Shown piece by piece: positions 36,330-45,707 of a stretch of DNA of 64,000 bases. The DNA comes from Arthrobacter pityocampae (GTDB lineage Bacteria; Actinomycetota; Actinomycetes; Actinomycetales; Micrococcaceae). The stretch is taken from positions 1 through 64,000 of the forward strand of contig NZ_PRKW01000006.1 of assembly GCF_002927275.1 (NCBI RefSeq), read 5' to 3'. Position 1 is the first letter of the stretch; each line of letters begins with the position of its first letter. A program made the translations under genes and the position numbers. A model generated the notes under the pieces. That model did not search any database. It had not been told where the DNA came from and worked only from the letters and a program-made list of their open reading frames with translations.

Positions 36330-37430
36330 CTAGGAGCCTCCGGCAGTTGCGGATCGGACGGGCAGGGAGTGGACGCCGCGGGCGGCCCCCCGGGTCTTCA
36401 GGGACATGACGAATGCCAGGATGCGGGCCACCTGGTCGTAATTCTCGAACGGGATCTCCTGGCCGAGGTCGCATGCCGCATGCAGGGCGCGGGCGAGCGG
36501 GATGTCGGAGACCATCGGGACGTTCTTCTTCTCGGCCTCCTCGCGGATCCTCGCCGCGATGACCCCCGCGCCCTTCGCGACGACACGCGGTGCGGAGCGT
36601 CCGGGTTCGTACGTCAGGGCGACGGCGACGTGCGTCGGGTTGACGAGGACGACGTCGGCCCCGCCCACGGCGGCGATCATGCGGTTCCGGCTCATCGCGA
36701 GCTGGCGCGAACGCCGCTGGGACTTGATGAGGGGGTCGCCGTCGGAGTTCTTGTTCTCGTCCTTGACCTCCTTCTTGGTCATGCGGGTCTTCTTGCGGTT
36801 GCGGCGCTGCACCACGAGGACGTCCATCGCCGCGAGGGCGAGACCGGCGACGACGGCGGCCTGCAGGAGCGCCCCCGTCCCCTCCCCCGCGGTGTTCAGG
36901 AGCGCCGACACCGAGAGCCCGCCGGCCGCCATGAGCACCGGCGTCAGGTTCTGCACGACGACGACGAGCACGAGGCCGACCACGCCGGTCTTCAGGAGCG
37001 CCTTCACGCCCTGCCAGAGGGCCTGCCCGCCGAGGATCCGCTTGAGGCCGTTGACCAGGTTGAACTGCTCGAACTTGCCGGAGAACTTCTTGACGTGGAT
37101 CCCGCCCTGCAGGGCCGCGGTCCCGAGGACGGTTACCAGCAGCACCCCGAGGAAGGGGCCGAGGATCCCGGCGAGCGAGGAACCGCCGTCGGCCAGGGCG
37201 TCCAGGGCGGCCGCGGGGTCGGGGCCGGCGATGGTGTCGGTCACGCGGACGAGCTGCTCGGTGGCGGCATCGGCGGAACGGGAGATGAGGGAGGGCAGCA
37301 TCAGGGCGGCCGCCCCGACGCCGATCCAGGCCGTGAAGTCCTCGGACTTGGACAGCTGGCCCTTCGAGCGGACGTCCTTCATCCGCTTGTCGGTGGCTTG
37401 CTCGGTCTTCTCCCCGGAGTCCTCGGCCAT
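36330..37430 (-). CDS. flhB: Flagellar export apparatus protein FlhB
   Basis: 366 residues. Four membrane helices, then the cytoplasmic domain with the self-cleaving NPTH motif (VVLVNPTHVAVALTY) that drives the switch from hook to filament export. The N-terminus EDSGEKTEQATDKRMKDVR is typical. A short variable tail follows residue 350. Two bases separate its start from the fliR stop. Confidence 0.96.
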   Translation of the reverse strand: MAEDSGEKTEQATDKRMKDVRSKGQLSKSEDFTAWIGVGAAALMLPSLISRSADAATEQLVRVTDTIAGPDPAAALDALADGGSSLAGILGPFLGVLLVTVLGTAALQGGIHVKKFSGKFEQFNLVNGLKRILGGQALWQGVKALLKTGVVGLVLVVVVQNLTPVLMAAGGLSVSALLNTAGEGTGALLQAAVVAGLALAAMDVLVVQRRNRKKTRMTKKEVKDENKNSDGDPLIKSQRRSRQLAMSRNRMIAAVGGADVVLVNPTHVAVALTYEPGRSAPRVVAKGAGVIAARIREEAEKKNVPMVSDIPLARALHAACDLGQEIPFENYDQVARILAFVMSLKTRGAARGVHSLPVRSATAGGS

Positions 37431-37432
37431 TC

Positions 37433-38191
37433 TCAGCCCACCCCCATCAGGAGCTGGGCGGCGTTGTCCGCGAGGATCGAGACCACGCGCGGGAGGGCGA
37501 TGAACACGACGCCGCCGAGGCTGAGCGTGATGAAGATCTTCAGCGGGAAGCCGAGCGCGAACGCGTTCAGCGCGGGGGCCACGCGTGTGAGGAGCCCGAG
37601 CCCGACGTCGGCCAGGAAAAGGACGACGATGAGCGGCCCGGCGATCTGCACGGCCGCGAGGAACAGTCCGGTGACGGCTCCGGTCAGCGCTTCGGCAGGC
37701 TCCGCGAGGTCCAGCCCACCGCCGAGCGGCAGGGCGTCGAAGGTGCGGACGAGTCCGCCGATGATCAGCTGGTAGCCGTCCGAGGTGAAGAGCAGCGTCA
37801 GGGCGGTCAGCTGGAACAGGCGCGTGAACTGGGCGCCGTTGACCATGGACTGCGGGTCGAACCCCTGGGCCAGCGAGAAGCCGCCGAAGAGGTCGATGAG
37901 GCTGCCGGCGGACTGGATGGCGGAGAACACGACCAGCACGAGGAAGCCCAGGGCGGCGCCGACCACGAGTTCGAGGACCAGCGCGCCGAAGTACTGGCCC
38001 GTCCCGCCGGTCCGGTATCCGGCCTCGACCGTCGGGGAGACCGCGAGCGCGAGCCCGACGGCGAGCATCGCCTTCACGCGCGCCGGGATGCCCCTGTAGG
38101 AGAAGGGCGGGGCGATCACGAGGAACGCGACGATCCGCACGCCCGCGAGCATGATCGCTTCGATGCGGGACTGGTCGAGGACGATCTCCAT
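37433..38191 (-). CDS. fliR: Flagellar export protein FliR
   Basis: 252 residues, about six membrane helices; core export-gate subunit. Conserved RIVAFLVIAPPFSYRGIPARVKAMLAVGLAL near the N-terminus. Tightly packed in the fliO-P-Q-R-flhB-flhA order. Confidence 0.95.
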   Translation of the reverse strand: MEIVLDQSRIEAIMLAGVRIVAFLVIAPPFSYRGIPARVKAMLAVGLALAVSPTVEAGYRTGGTGQYFGALVLELVVGAALGFLVLVVFSAIQSAGSLIDLFGGFSLAQGFDPQSMVNGAQFTRLFQLTALTLLFTSDGYQLIIGGLVRTFDALPLGGGLDLAEPAEALTGAVTGLFLAAVQIAGPLIVVLFLADVGLGLLTRVAPALNAFALGFPLKIFITLSLGGVVFIALPRVVSILADNAAQLLMGVG

Positions 38192-38192
38192 G

Positions 38193-38468
38193 TCAGCCGC
38201 CTCCGAGGAGGCCGGGGATGCGCTCGAACATCTCGTGCGTGAAGGAGATCATCTCGGAGATCATCCAGTGGCCGCAGACGAGCAGCGCCATGCAGACGGC
38301 GGCGGCCTTCGGCACGAAGGAAAGCGTGACCTCCTGGATCTGGGTGATGGACTGCAGCAGCGAGATCGCGAATCCGACCACGAGGGCGGTCAGGAGGACG
38401 GGCGCGGACAGCTTCGCGGCGACCCAGATCCCCGCGAGCCCGATGTCGAGGACGGCACTGGTATCCAC
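38193..38468 (-). CDS. fliQ: Flagellar export protein FliQ
   Basis: 91 residues with two membrane helices forming a hairpin; LLTALVVGFAISLLQSITQIQE is the family signature. GTG start at 38468, one base after the fliP stop. Confidence 0.95.
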   Translation of the reverse strand: MDTSAVLDIGLAGIWVAAKLSAPVLLTALVVGFAISLLQSITQIQEVTLSFVPKAAAVCMALLVCGHWMISEMISFTHEMFERIPGLLGGG

Positions 38469-38469
38469 G

Positions 38470-39348
38470 TCAACCGCCCTGGTAGCTGTTGATGAGGGCC
38501 GTGATGATGAGGCCCCATCCGTCCACCAGGACGAACAGCAGGATCTTGAAGGGCAGGGAGATCATGACCGGCGGCAGCATCATCATGCCCATGGACATCA
38601 GGGCCGCGGACACCACGAGGTCGATCACGAGGAACGGCACGAAGATCACGAAACCGATGATGAACGCGGCCCGCAGCTCCGAGATCATGAATGCCGGGAT
38701 CAGGGTGGTCAGCGGGACGCTCGCGGCGTCCTCGGGGTTCGGCTGCCCGGCTGCCCGCGTCATGAGGGCGAGATCCTCCTCGCGGGTGTGCGCCAGCATG
38801 AAGGTCTGTAGCGGTCCGGAACCGTCGGTGAGGGCCTCCGTGAACGTCGTCGTTCCGTTGAGATAGGGCTGGACGGCGAGATCGTTGATCTCGGTGAGGA
38901 CCGGCGCCATGATGAACAGCGACAGGAACAGGGCGAGCCCGGCCAGCACCTGGTTGGGCGGGATGGACGGCAGGGACAGGGCGTTCCGCGTCATGGCGAG
39001 CACCACGAAGATCTTCGTGAAGGACGTCATCATGAGCAGCAGGGCGGGCGCCACCGACAGCAGGGTGATCCCGATGAGGGTCAGGACCGCGGAGCTCGGA
39101 GCACCGTTGACGCCGTTGATCTCGACCGACAGGCCGTCGTCGCTGCCCGGGGCCGCAGGTGCCGTCGGATCGGCGGGTGCGGACGGCGCGGTGGGTGCGG
39201 GCACGCCCGGGTCCAGTTCGCCGGCATGGCCGGCCGCGGCGCCGAGGAGAATGACGACGACGGCGAGCACGAGGGCCGCGAGCGCCGTCAGGAAGAAGGT
39301 ACGGGCGGAGTGCGCGGGGCGGACCGGCGGCAGGGGCGCCGCCGTCAC
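38470..39348 (-). CDS. fliP: Flagellar export protein FliP
   Basis: 292 residues. An N-terminal signal-like helix precedes a Pro/Ala/Asp-rich segment, then the conserved FliP core: LTLIGITLLSVAPALLLMMTSFTK, RNALSLPSIPPNQVLAGLALF and the C-terminal VSAALMSMGMMMLPPVMISLPFK. GTG overlaps the fliO stop in GTGA. Confidence 0.95.
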   Translation of the reverse strand: MTAAPLPPVRPAHSARTFFLTALAALVLAVVVILLGAAAGHAGELDPGVPAPTAPSAPADPTAPAAPGSDDGLSVEINGVNGAPSSAVLTLIGITLLSVAPALLLMMTSFTKIFVVLAMTRNALSLPSIPPNQVLAGLALFLSLFIMAPVLTEINDLAVQPYLNGTTTFTEALTDGSGPLQTFMLAHTREEDLALMTRAAGQPNPEDAASVPLTTLIPAFMISELRAAFIIGFVIFVPFLVIDLVVSAALMSMGMMMLPPVMISLPFKILLFVLVDGWGLIITALINSYQGG

Positions 39349-39926
39349 CCGGCCCGTCCCTGGCGCAGGAAGGCTGCGGTCTGCTTCCAGGTGGCGGGCG
39401 CGAGGATCGAGCCCTGCAGCGGCGTCGTGGGTCGTCCGGTTCCGCCCGCCCGTGCGTCACGGGCCGCCCTGCGTGTGCCGGGCTCGGGGTGGTTCCCCGC
39501 TGTGGCGAGGCGGAGCGAGGCGGCGAAGGCCGCGTCGGGTTCCGGAATGGACGAGTCGGGGCCGCTCGGTCCGGGGTTGGGAGAGTCCTGGCCGAGGGAG
39601 TCGGGCCCTCCGGGTCCGGGCTGGATTGCGCGGGACGGCAGGGCGGCGTCGACCGCCGGAACGGACTGCAGCGCACGCGGGGCAGACGCCGAGTGCAGGA
39701 CCGACACCGACTGCTCGGTGACGCCCAGGTAGAACCGGGTGCCTTCGGCGTCGACCACGACGAGCGAGGCCTTCGCCCCGAGACCCTGACGGGTGACGAC
39801 GGACACGAGCCCTGCACCGGACCGCGTGCCATTGAGCTTCGAGACCTTGCGGTGCAGCACGAAGAGCAGTGCGAGGACCACGCCGAGGGACAGCAGCACC
39901 CGCAGGGCGAGGACCACGACGTCCAC
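39345..39926 (-). CDS. fliO: Flagellar biosynthesis protein FliO
   Basis: 193 residues from GTG 39926, which overlaps the fliN stop in TAGTG. One N-terminal membrane helix (VLALRVLLSLGVVLALLFVL) is followed by a small beta domain (LVSVVTRQGLGAKASLVVVD, FYLGVTEQSVSVL) and a long Pro/Ser/Gly-rich tail. It helps assemble FliP. The frame is open further upstream, but that lies inside fliN. Confidence 0.85.
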   Translation of the reverse strand: MDVVVLALRVLLSLGVVLALLFVLHRKVSKLNGTRSGAGLVSVVTRQGLGAKASLVVVDAEGTRFYLGVTEQSVSVLHSASAPRALQSVPAVDAALPSRAIQPGPGGPDSLGQDSPNPGPSGPDSSIPEPDAAFAASLRLATAGNHPEPGTRRAARDARAGGTGRPTTPLQGSILAPATWKQTAAFLRQGRAG

Positions 39927-40630
39927 TAGAGAGCGCCGTCGGTGACGTCGAGGATCTGCGTGATGCGGACCGCGTAGTCCTGGTCGACGACGACGACCTC
40001 CCCGTGCGCGACGAGTCGGCCGTTGAGGAGGACGTCGGCCGGCGCCCCGGCGGACCGGTCCAGTTCGATGACGGCGCCGGGTTCGAGGTCCAGGACGTCC
40101 CGGACGGACATGCGGGTGCGGCCGATCTCGACCGTCATGGCCATCTCCACGTTGCTGATGCGGCCGAGGTTGGCCGCTCCGGCGGACGCGGCGGAGCGAC
40201 GCGGGGCGGCGCCGGGCCGGGCACCGCGCAGGCGCACGGCGAACCATCCCACGGTGCCGGAGGGGCCGGCGAGGCGGAACACCGAGGTCTCAGCATCGCG
40301 GAACAGCGGCAGGGCGTCCTGCACGGAGGGGGTGCCCAGCACGCCGTCGCCGAGGGACGAGGTTGCCGCCTCGAGCGCGGGAACGAGCACATCGGCCGGG
40401 GAGACGAGAGGCGACGACGCGCCGGCGGCCGCGGCCAGGGGCTGCGTGTCGATCAGGACGACGGCGAGGTCCGCCGAGGACGCCCCCACGAAGGACACGA
40501 CGACGGCGGTCGAGGCGCTGGCGGACGGGACCTCGGAGGCGATGCAGGTCTGGGCCGTGAGCGGCCCGGGAAGGGGCAGGCGCGCTGCGAGGGCTGCGGC
40601 GGCGTCGAACTCGGCGGTGATGGTGTTCAT
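39926..40630 (-). CDS. fliN: Flagellar motor switch protein FliN (extended)
   Basis: 234 residues. The C-terminal 80 (NVEMAMTVEIGRTRMSVRDVLDLEPGAVIELDR, DVLLNGRLVAHGEVVVVD) are the SpoA/FliN C-ring domain. The N-terminal 140 residues form an extra domain, as in FliY-type switch proteins, but the CheC phosphatase motif is not recognisable. No cheY or cheA lies in the window. The ATG overlaps the fliM stop. Confidence 0.9.
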   Translation of the reverse strand: MNTITAEFDAAAALAARLPLPGPLTAQTCIASEVPSASASTAVVVSFVGASSADLAVVLIDTQPLAAAAGASSPLVSPADVLVPALEAATSSLGDGVLGTPSVQDALPLFRDAETSVFRLAGPSGTVGWFAVRLRGARPGAAPRRSAASAGAANLGRISNVEMAMTVEIGRTRMSVRDVLDLEPGAVIELDRSAGAPADVLLNGRLVAHGEVVVVDQDYAVRITQILDVTDGAL

Positions 40631-41538
40631 GGTGCGGGAGTCTCCTCGGTGGTCACGATTACGCAGGCAAGACGGGATCCGTTCTGGCCCAGGGCGGCCT
40701 CTCCGAGCCGCTGTCCGTTGACGGCGAGCTCGAACGGCCGGTGCTGCGGATGCGGCAGCTTCAGGACGTCCCCGACGGCGAGGTGGAGGATGCGTGAGGG
40801 CAGCACGGGCAGGGCGGCGAGCTGTACCGCGACGTCGACGGGCACGTGCGCGACCTGCTGCTCGATCAGCTCGCGGGCGTCCTCGCCGGTCGCGATGGGG
40901 TTCGTGTCCCCGAGCTGTGCCAGCAGGAGCTGCGCGGGGATGGCGACCGTCGCGGGGCAGGACAGTTCGCCGACACGGATCTCGAAGGTGCCCACGATCA
41001 TGAGCTCGGTGGTGGCGGCCGCCTGCGCGAACTGCGAGTTGTACTGCAGGGAGTCGATGCCCAGCTGGTGGGTCAACACCGCCCCGAGGGAGTAGTGGAG
41101 CCCCTCGAGGGCGTCGTCCATGAGCCGTCGGATCAGGGCCTGCTCGATCTGCGTGAACTTCCGCTCACCCGGAGGCACCGTGCCGTGACCGCCCAGCATC
41201 GAGTCCACCCAGAACAGGCCGGCCGAGGCGGGGAACTGGATCACGGCTTTGCTCGTATGATCCGGGATGGTGCACAGGACCATCGCCGTGGTGGCAGGCA
41301 GCGATGCCGCGTACTCGTTGTAGGTCTGCATGAGGACCTGTTCGCTGGTCACCTGCGAGATCACGCGGACCTTCGCGGTGAGCTGCGTGCCCCACTGGCG
41401 CGCGAAGGTCTCGAACGCGAGTTCGAGGACGCGGGAGTGCTCGCGGGCGAGCGTGGTGGGCCGGCGGAAGTCATAGACATCCACCGCCCTGGCGGGTGCC
41501 GAGGGCACGCCGAAGGAGAGTTGTTCCTGGACCGTCAC
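40627..41538 (-). CDS. fliM: Flagellar motor switch protein FliM
   Basis: 303 residues from GTG 41538. The middle domain (YDFRRPTTLAREHSRVLELAFETFARQW, VDSMLGGHG) and the C-terminal SpoA domain (VGDVLKLPH, LAVNGQRLGEAALGQ) fit. A longer start at 41613 is possible but would overlap motB and the sigma-28-like promoter. From that promoter the transcript would begin within a few bases of the GTG, so fliM may be nearly leaderless. No fliL gene lies between motB and fliM, where it is often found. Confidence 0.92.
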   Translation of the reverse strand: MTVQEQLSFGVPSAPARAVDVYDFRRPTTLAREHSRVLELAFETFARQWGTQLTAKVRVISQVTSEQVLMQTYNEYAASLPATTAMVLCTIPDHTSKAVIQFPASAGLFWVDSMLGGHGTVPPGERKFTQIEQALIRRLMDDALEGLHYSLGAVLTHQLGIDSLQYNSQFAQAAATTELMIVGTFEIRVGELSCPATVAIPAQLLLAQLGDTNPIATGEDARELIEQQVAHVPVDVAVQLAALPVLPSRILHLAVGDVLKLPHPQHRPFELAVNGQRLGEAALGQNGSRLACVIVTTEETPAP

Positions 41539-41546
41539 GTCTTCGA

Positions 41547-41573
41547 CTATCGGACGACGCCGGAGCGTCGTTA
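41547..41573 (-). promoter_or_regulatory. Sigma-28-like promoter of fliM
   Basis: TAAC (41573-41570), 15 bases, TCCGATAG (41554-41547) in the motB-fliM gap. Only 8 bases separate the -10 from the fliM GTG. Confidence 0.55.
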
Positions 41574-41578
41574 GCGGT

Positions 41579-42556
41579 TCAGGCGCCGTCGGCGATTCCC
41601 GGGATGAGCGCACGCACGCTCTCGGGCTCGTCGGAATGCACCACGATGTCCACGCGGCGGTTCAATTCGAGCTCCGCGTCGGTGGTTCCCGGCGCCAGGG
41701 GCCGCGACTCGCCGTAGCCGATGGCGACCAGCCGGGGCGCCGGGACGCCGCCCGTGTCGATGAGGTTCCGGACCACGTTGACGGCCCGCTCGGTGGACAG
41801 TTCCCAGTCGAGCGGCCGCGGCACGGAATCAGGCAGGCGCGCGGTGTGCCCCTCGACGCCTACCTCGTTGGGGACGGTCGCCAGGGTCGGTCCCACGCTC
41901 TCGAGTACGCGCTGCGTCTGCTCGGTCAGCTGGGCACTGTCCGGGAGGAAGAACGTCTCGGAACCGACGAGTCGGATGGTGAGGCCACGCTCGTCGATCA
42001 CGTAGCGGACAGCCGTCTCGAGGTCCCGCTCGCGCAGCCCGGCGTCGATCCGCTCCTGCAGGGCCCGGAGGTTCTCGACCTCAGCTTCGGCGCGCTCGCG
42101 GTCCGTCGTCGGCTCCGCCGCGTCCCCAGCGGCCGACGGCGCGGGTGACGGAGTGGGCGCAGTGGTCTCGGACGCTCCGCCGTCAGACGGCGCAGGCGAC
42201 GGAGTCGGTGCTGCGACGTCGGCGGCTCCGGGTTCGTCCTTCTGCGTCTCAGGGTCGGCGTCCGCGAGTGCGGCTCCCCCGGTGAAGGATTCGCCCTCGG
42301 CGTTGACGTTCTCTGCGGCGACGACGGTTCCCTCCGCCGTGTCCACCGTTGCGGTCTCGACCGTGCCGAAGCCCGTGGCGAGCGAGGCACGCAGCTGCTC
42401 GAACTTCTGCTGGTCCACGCTGGACATGGCGTACAGGACGATGAACATGCACATCAGCACGGTGACCATGTCCATGTAGGACGCCATCCAGCGCTCGTCC
42501 GGGTGCTCTTCGCCGTGCTCCTCGCCGCGCCGCCTCTTGTGCGGACGTCTGCTCAC
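41579..42556 (-). CDS. motB: Flagellar motor stator protein MotB
   Basis: 325 residues. One membrane helix begins WMASYMDMVTVLMCMFIVLY; Asp29 is the conserved proton-pathway residue. An Ala/Pro/Ser/Thr-rich periplasmic-side linker with two SPAPS-type repeats leads to the OmpA-like peptidoglycan-binding domain (VEGHTARLPDS, ELSTERAVNVVRNLI, IGYGESRPLAPGTT, ELNRRVDIVV). GTG overlaps the motA stop in GTGA. Confidence 0.94.
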   Translation of the reverse strand: MSRRPHKRRRGEEHGEEHPDERWMASYMDMVTVLMCMFIVLYAMSSVDQQKFEQLRASLATGFGTVETATVDTAEGTVVAAENVNAEGESFTGGAALADADPETQKDEPGAADVAAPTPSPAPSDGGASETTAPTPSPAPSAAGDAAEPTTDRERAEAEVENLRALQERIDAGLRERDLETAVRYVIDERGLTIRLVGSETFFLPDSAQLTEQTQRVLESVGPTLATVPNEVGVEGHTARLPDSVPRPLDWELSTERAVNVVRNLIDTGGVPAPRLVAIGYGESRPLAPGTTDAELELNRRVDIVVHSDEPESVRALIPGIADGA

Positions 42557-43395
42557 GCCGCCGCCTTGCCCTGCGCGGTCGGGCCCTCGTCGGCGCCCTT
42601 CGCGCCCTTGCCGCCGTTCTTGCCGGAATCCTTCCCGCTCTTGCCCTGGGCGTGCTGGGGCACCATGGCCTTCAGTCGCTCACCGAGGAGGCGGGGCTGA
42701 CTGCCGGCCTGCACCGCCAGGACCCCTTCCATCAGGAGGGTCATGCGAGCCGTCTCCATCTCCCCCAACCGCTTGATCCGGGTGCCGATGGGCAGCCACA
42801 GGAAGTTCGCCGAGAGCAGCCCCCACAGCGTGGCGACGAACGCCGCGGCGATCATGGGTCCCAGCTTGTCGGGGCTCGAGAGGTTCTCGAGCACGTGGGT
42901 CAGTGAGACGACGGTCCCGATGATGCCCACCGTCGGCGCGTAGCCGCCGAGACTCGCGAAGAACTTGGAGGCGGTGCGGTGTGTCTGGGAGGCGGAGTCG
43001 ATCTCGTCCTCGAGGATCTCGCGCAGTTCCTCGCCGTCCGTCCCGTCCGCGATGTTTTGGAGGGCTCCTCGGAGGAACGGGTCCCCCACCGTGTTGGCTT
43101 CCTCCTCGAGGGCGAGCAACCCCTCGCTGCGGGCCTTCTCGGCGAGGACCACCACGCTGTCGATGGTGTCCTGGGGTGGGGTGGTCTTGCCCATCATCGC
43201 GGCAGGGACGGCCTTCACCGCGACCAGGAAGTCCTTGAAGGTGCCACCGGCGATCCCGATGGCGATAGTGGCGCCGAAGACGAGGACCATGGGCGCCGGG
43301 AGAAGGAGCGCCTGGACGCTCGCGTGCTCCAGGGTGATCATTGCGTACAGCGCACCGAAGGCGACGAGAATACCGACGATTGTTGCGGGATCCAT
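42553..43395 (-). CDS. motA: Flagellar motor stator protein MotA
   Basis: 280 residues, four membrane helices. The conserved motor segment with charged residues lies between helices two and three (VVLAEKARSEGLLALEEEA), and the Pro-containing helix reads YAPTVGIIGTVVSLTHVLENL. The C-terminal tail is Lys/Gly-rich. The ATG overlaps the flbD stop (TAATG). Confidence 0.94.
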   Translation of the reverse strand: MDPATIVGILVAFGALYAMITLEHASVQALLLPAPMVLVFGATIAIGIAGGTFKDFLVAVKAVPAAMMGKTTPPQDTIDSVVVLAEKARSEGLLALEEEANTVGDPFLRGALQNIADGTDGEELREILEDEIDSASQTHRTASKFFASLGGYAPTVGIIGTVVSLTHVLENLSSPDKLGPMIAAAFVATLWGLLSANFLWLPIGTRIKRLGEMETARMTLLMEGVLAVQAGSQPRLLGERLKAMVPQHAQGKSGKDSGKNGGKGAKGADEGPTAQGKAAA

Positions 43396-43775
43396 TACGT
43401 GGTCCTTGGTCTGAACTGGACGGGCAGGCCCGCGCCGTCGGCGCCGGCATTCCCGCTCTGGCTGGTGTCGGCGGTGCCGCTCGTGTCGGTGGCATGGGCA
43501 GGCGGATCACGGACGAGGCCGAGCGGGCGCTGCGGTGCCTGATCTTTGCGGTCAGCCGTTTCACCGGAGGTGTCCCCGGGCATGAACCGTGCCAGAGAAA
43601 TGATGCGTGCGCGGTACTCAGCGATCAGTTCGATCACCTCGACGAGGGACTCCGTGACGATGTACTTCGCGCCGTCGACCATCACGAGCGTGGTGTCCGG
43701 ATTCTCGTGGATACGCTCGATGAGGTCAGGGTTCACCGCGAACTGGCTCTCGTTGAGCCGGGTCACCACGATCAT
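43395..43775 (-). CDS. flbD: Flagellar FlbD family protein
   Basis: 126 residues. The first 65 are the FlbD domain (IVVTRLNESQFAVNPDLIERIHENPDTTLVMVDG shortened here to its key parts RLN, NPDLIE, TPDT-like PDTTL, DGAKYIV). The rest is a Pro/Thr/Ser/Gly-rich tail absent from most homologues. FlbD proteins sit just before motA in Gram-positive clusters; the function is not settled. It is first in the leftward unit running to csrA. Confidence 0.85.
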   Translation of the reverse strand: MIVVTRLNESQFAVNPDLIERIHENPDTTLVMVDGAKYIVTESLVEVIELIAEYRARIISLARFMPGDTSGETADRKDQAPQRPLGLVRDPPAHATDTSGTADTSQSGNAGADGAGLPVQFRPRTT

Positions 43776-43821
43776 CGGACATCCTGCGCTCGGGACACCC
43801 CGGCGGGGTCTCTTCTACCCA

Positions 43822-43848
43822 CTGTCGGCAGCGGTCCGGGCTTTGTAA
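43822..43848 (-). promoter_or_regulatory. Sigma-28-like promoter of flbD-motA-motB
   Basis: TTAC (43848-43845), 15 bases, GCCGACAG (43829-43822), about 47 bases before the flbD ATG. One base differs from the -10 found at flgN. Confidence 0.5.
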
Positions 43849-43994
43849 GGGCAGGCACTCCGGGACGGCGTTCGCGGGCTGAGGAGGTTCTGGTGGACCG
43901 CCTCCGGTGGGATGCGCGGCCTCGTAAATTGCCGGTGGCCGGGCAGGCATCCCCGAACGTGGCATCGACCGGCCTGTCGATCGCTATCGGCAGA

Positions 43995-45707
43995 TCACGC
44001 GTAGACCAGATCGACCCGCAGGCTCCGTTGTACGTAGGAATGTCCCTGAGTGCTGCGACCATCGGGTGCGTGGCCCGGCGATGGGGGCGGCGCCGAGGAA
44101 CGGTGTTGCGTCCCGGCCTTCTGCTCGCAGTCCCTCCCGCTGGGTCTGCTGCCGGGGAGGGGTGGTGCGGTGGAGTGGTAGGTGTGCCCGGTGGGCGTGG
44201 TGACCGTCAAGGCGTGCCGTTCCCCGGGGTCCGCGTGTTGTCGTGCTCTCCAGCCGTCGAGTTCCTTGGTGTGGTTGCACGCCTCGCAGAGCCCGGCCCC
44301 GTTGGCCAGGGTGGTGGGTCCGTTGGTGTGCCAGGGGATGATGTGATCGTAGTGCCGGATCGGCGCATCACAGTACGGCGTCCGGCACAGATCATCGCGG
44401 GCCTGGAGGAACCGGCGCTGCCCAATAGTGAATAGGCGGGACCTGGACTCGACGCCGACCAGTTCCCCGGTTCCGGGGGCGGTGTAGAGGCGGCGGAGGC
44501 ACACCTGGAATCCCGGTGCGGCTCCCGGATCGGCTGCGGTCCCTGCGGGCCCGGCTGCTTGATCCACTGGTTGCCCGTCCAATCCCGGGGCGGCCTGCCC
44601 GGGTGCGCTTCGAACCGCGAGGCCGGCGGGCCACCCCACGGGCTGATCGGCTGCGGCCCCTGACGCGAGTCCGGCTGCCTTGTCGGCTGATCGATCGTCG
44701 TGCCGCCGGGCTGCCCGCCCTGCGGACTGATCGGCGGGCCGACCGGCTCCGCATTCCCCGGGCAGCCTCGGGTTCGTGGTGGTGAGGAGGTCCCGGGCCC
44801 AGCCGGCGGGGACGATCCCGTACCCGGGCAGGCGGGCCGGTTCGCTGTCGCCCTGCAGCAGGGTCCTATCCGTCATGATCAGCTGGACCTCGATGCGGGA
44901 GAACCCGCCTGGGGTTCCCGTGGTCCGCTCCACCAGGGCGTCCGCCATGAGCTGTCCCCGGCTGCGGGTGTCGCCTGTGGCGCGTTGGGTGTCGGCGTGC
45001 CGGGTCAGTTCCGCATGCACGGCCACCCCTTGGGCGACGGGGAGCAGGGCGGTCAGGTAGGTCATGGTGTCCGGGGCAGGGCGCAGACTCACATGCCGCT
45101 CCGTGGCGGCATGGCTGGCCCGCTGGGTGACGCTGCGCGGGTCCCGCCGGTACGCCGCCGCCCGCGCCGCGGCGACCAGCTGTCGGTCGCCGGCGCCGTC
45201 GAAGGTGCCCGTATCGGGGCTGAGTTCCTCGTCGACCGCGCACCGGTCCGCAGCGGACAGGCACGCCGTCTCCCGCACCAGCAGGGTCGCCCGCCACTCA
45301 TTCAGGCGACCCGACTCCAGGGCCGCGAGAGTCTTCGGCATCTCCGTCACCAACGCCCGCGCCAGACCGAGCAGCCGGCCCCCGCGGGCCGGGGACTCCC
45401 TGCGGGCCAGGGCGAGCTGCGCGCCCACCCCACGCCCCTGCTCCGCCACCGGGACACCAGCGGCCGCCTGCACTTGGCGCTGGACCAGATCGAAAGCGAC
45501 AGCAGCCCGAGCCTGCGCGCCGGCGATCGCCGACTTCAACTCCTCCAGGGCCCGCACCTCGTCGATCAGCTCCGGACCAGTTGCACTCAGGGGAAGGGAA
45601 GCCATGACGTCGATGAGATCCCGCACCCGAGCCGCAGGAACGCCCGCCTGCCTCGAAGCGCTACCACTGAAGGTCGCTTCGTGAGGAGCGTTCCGGCTGC
45701 TGTCCAT
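43995..45707 (-). CDS. Second DUF222 and HNH endonuclease domain protein
   Basis: 570 residues from ATG 45707, which has GGGAGAA upstream (TTG 45722 is an alternative). An N-terminal DUF222 helical domain (ELKSAIAGAQARAAVAFDL), a low-complexity middle rich in Ala/Gly/Asp/Arg with degenerate PxDQxAG repeats, and a C-terminal HNH domain (CRTPYCDAPIRHYDHIIPW, GLCEACNHTKELDGW). It lies between two flagellar units in the same direction and has no evident link to motility, so it is probably a later insertion. Confidence 0.87.
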   Translation of the reverse strand: MDSSRNAPHEATFSGSASRQAGVPAARVRDLIDVMASLPLSATGPELIDEVRALEELKSAIAGAQARAAVAFDLVQRQVQAAAGVPVAEQGRGVGAQLALARRESPARGGRLLGLARALVTEMPKTLAALESGRLNEWRATLLVRETACLSAADRCAVDEELSPDTGTFDGAGDRQLVAAARAAAYRRDPRSVTQRASHAATERHVSLRPAPDTMTYLTALLPVAQGVAVHAELTRHADTQRATGDTRSRGQLMADALVERTTGTPGGFSRIEVQLIMTDRTLLQGDSEPARLPGYGIVPAGWARDLLTTTNPRLPGECGAGRPADQSAGRAARRHDDRSADKAAGLASGAAADQPVGWPAGLAVRSAPGQAAPGLDGQPVDQAAGPAGTAADPGAAPGFQVCLRRLYTAPGTGELVGVESRSRLFTIGQRRFLQARDDLCRTPYCDAPIRHYDHIIPWHTNGPTTLANGAGLCEACNHTKELDGWRARQHADPGERHALTVTTPTGHTYHSTAPPLPGSRPSGRDCEQKAGTQHRSSAPPPSPGHAPDGRSTQGHSYVQRSLRVDLVYA

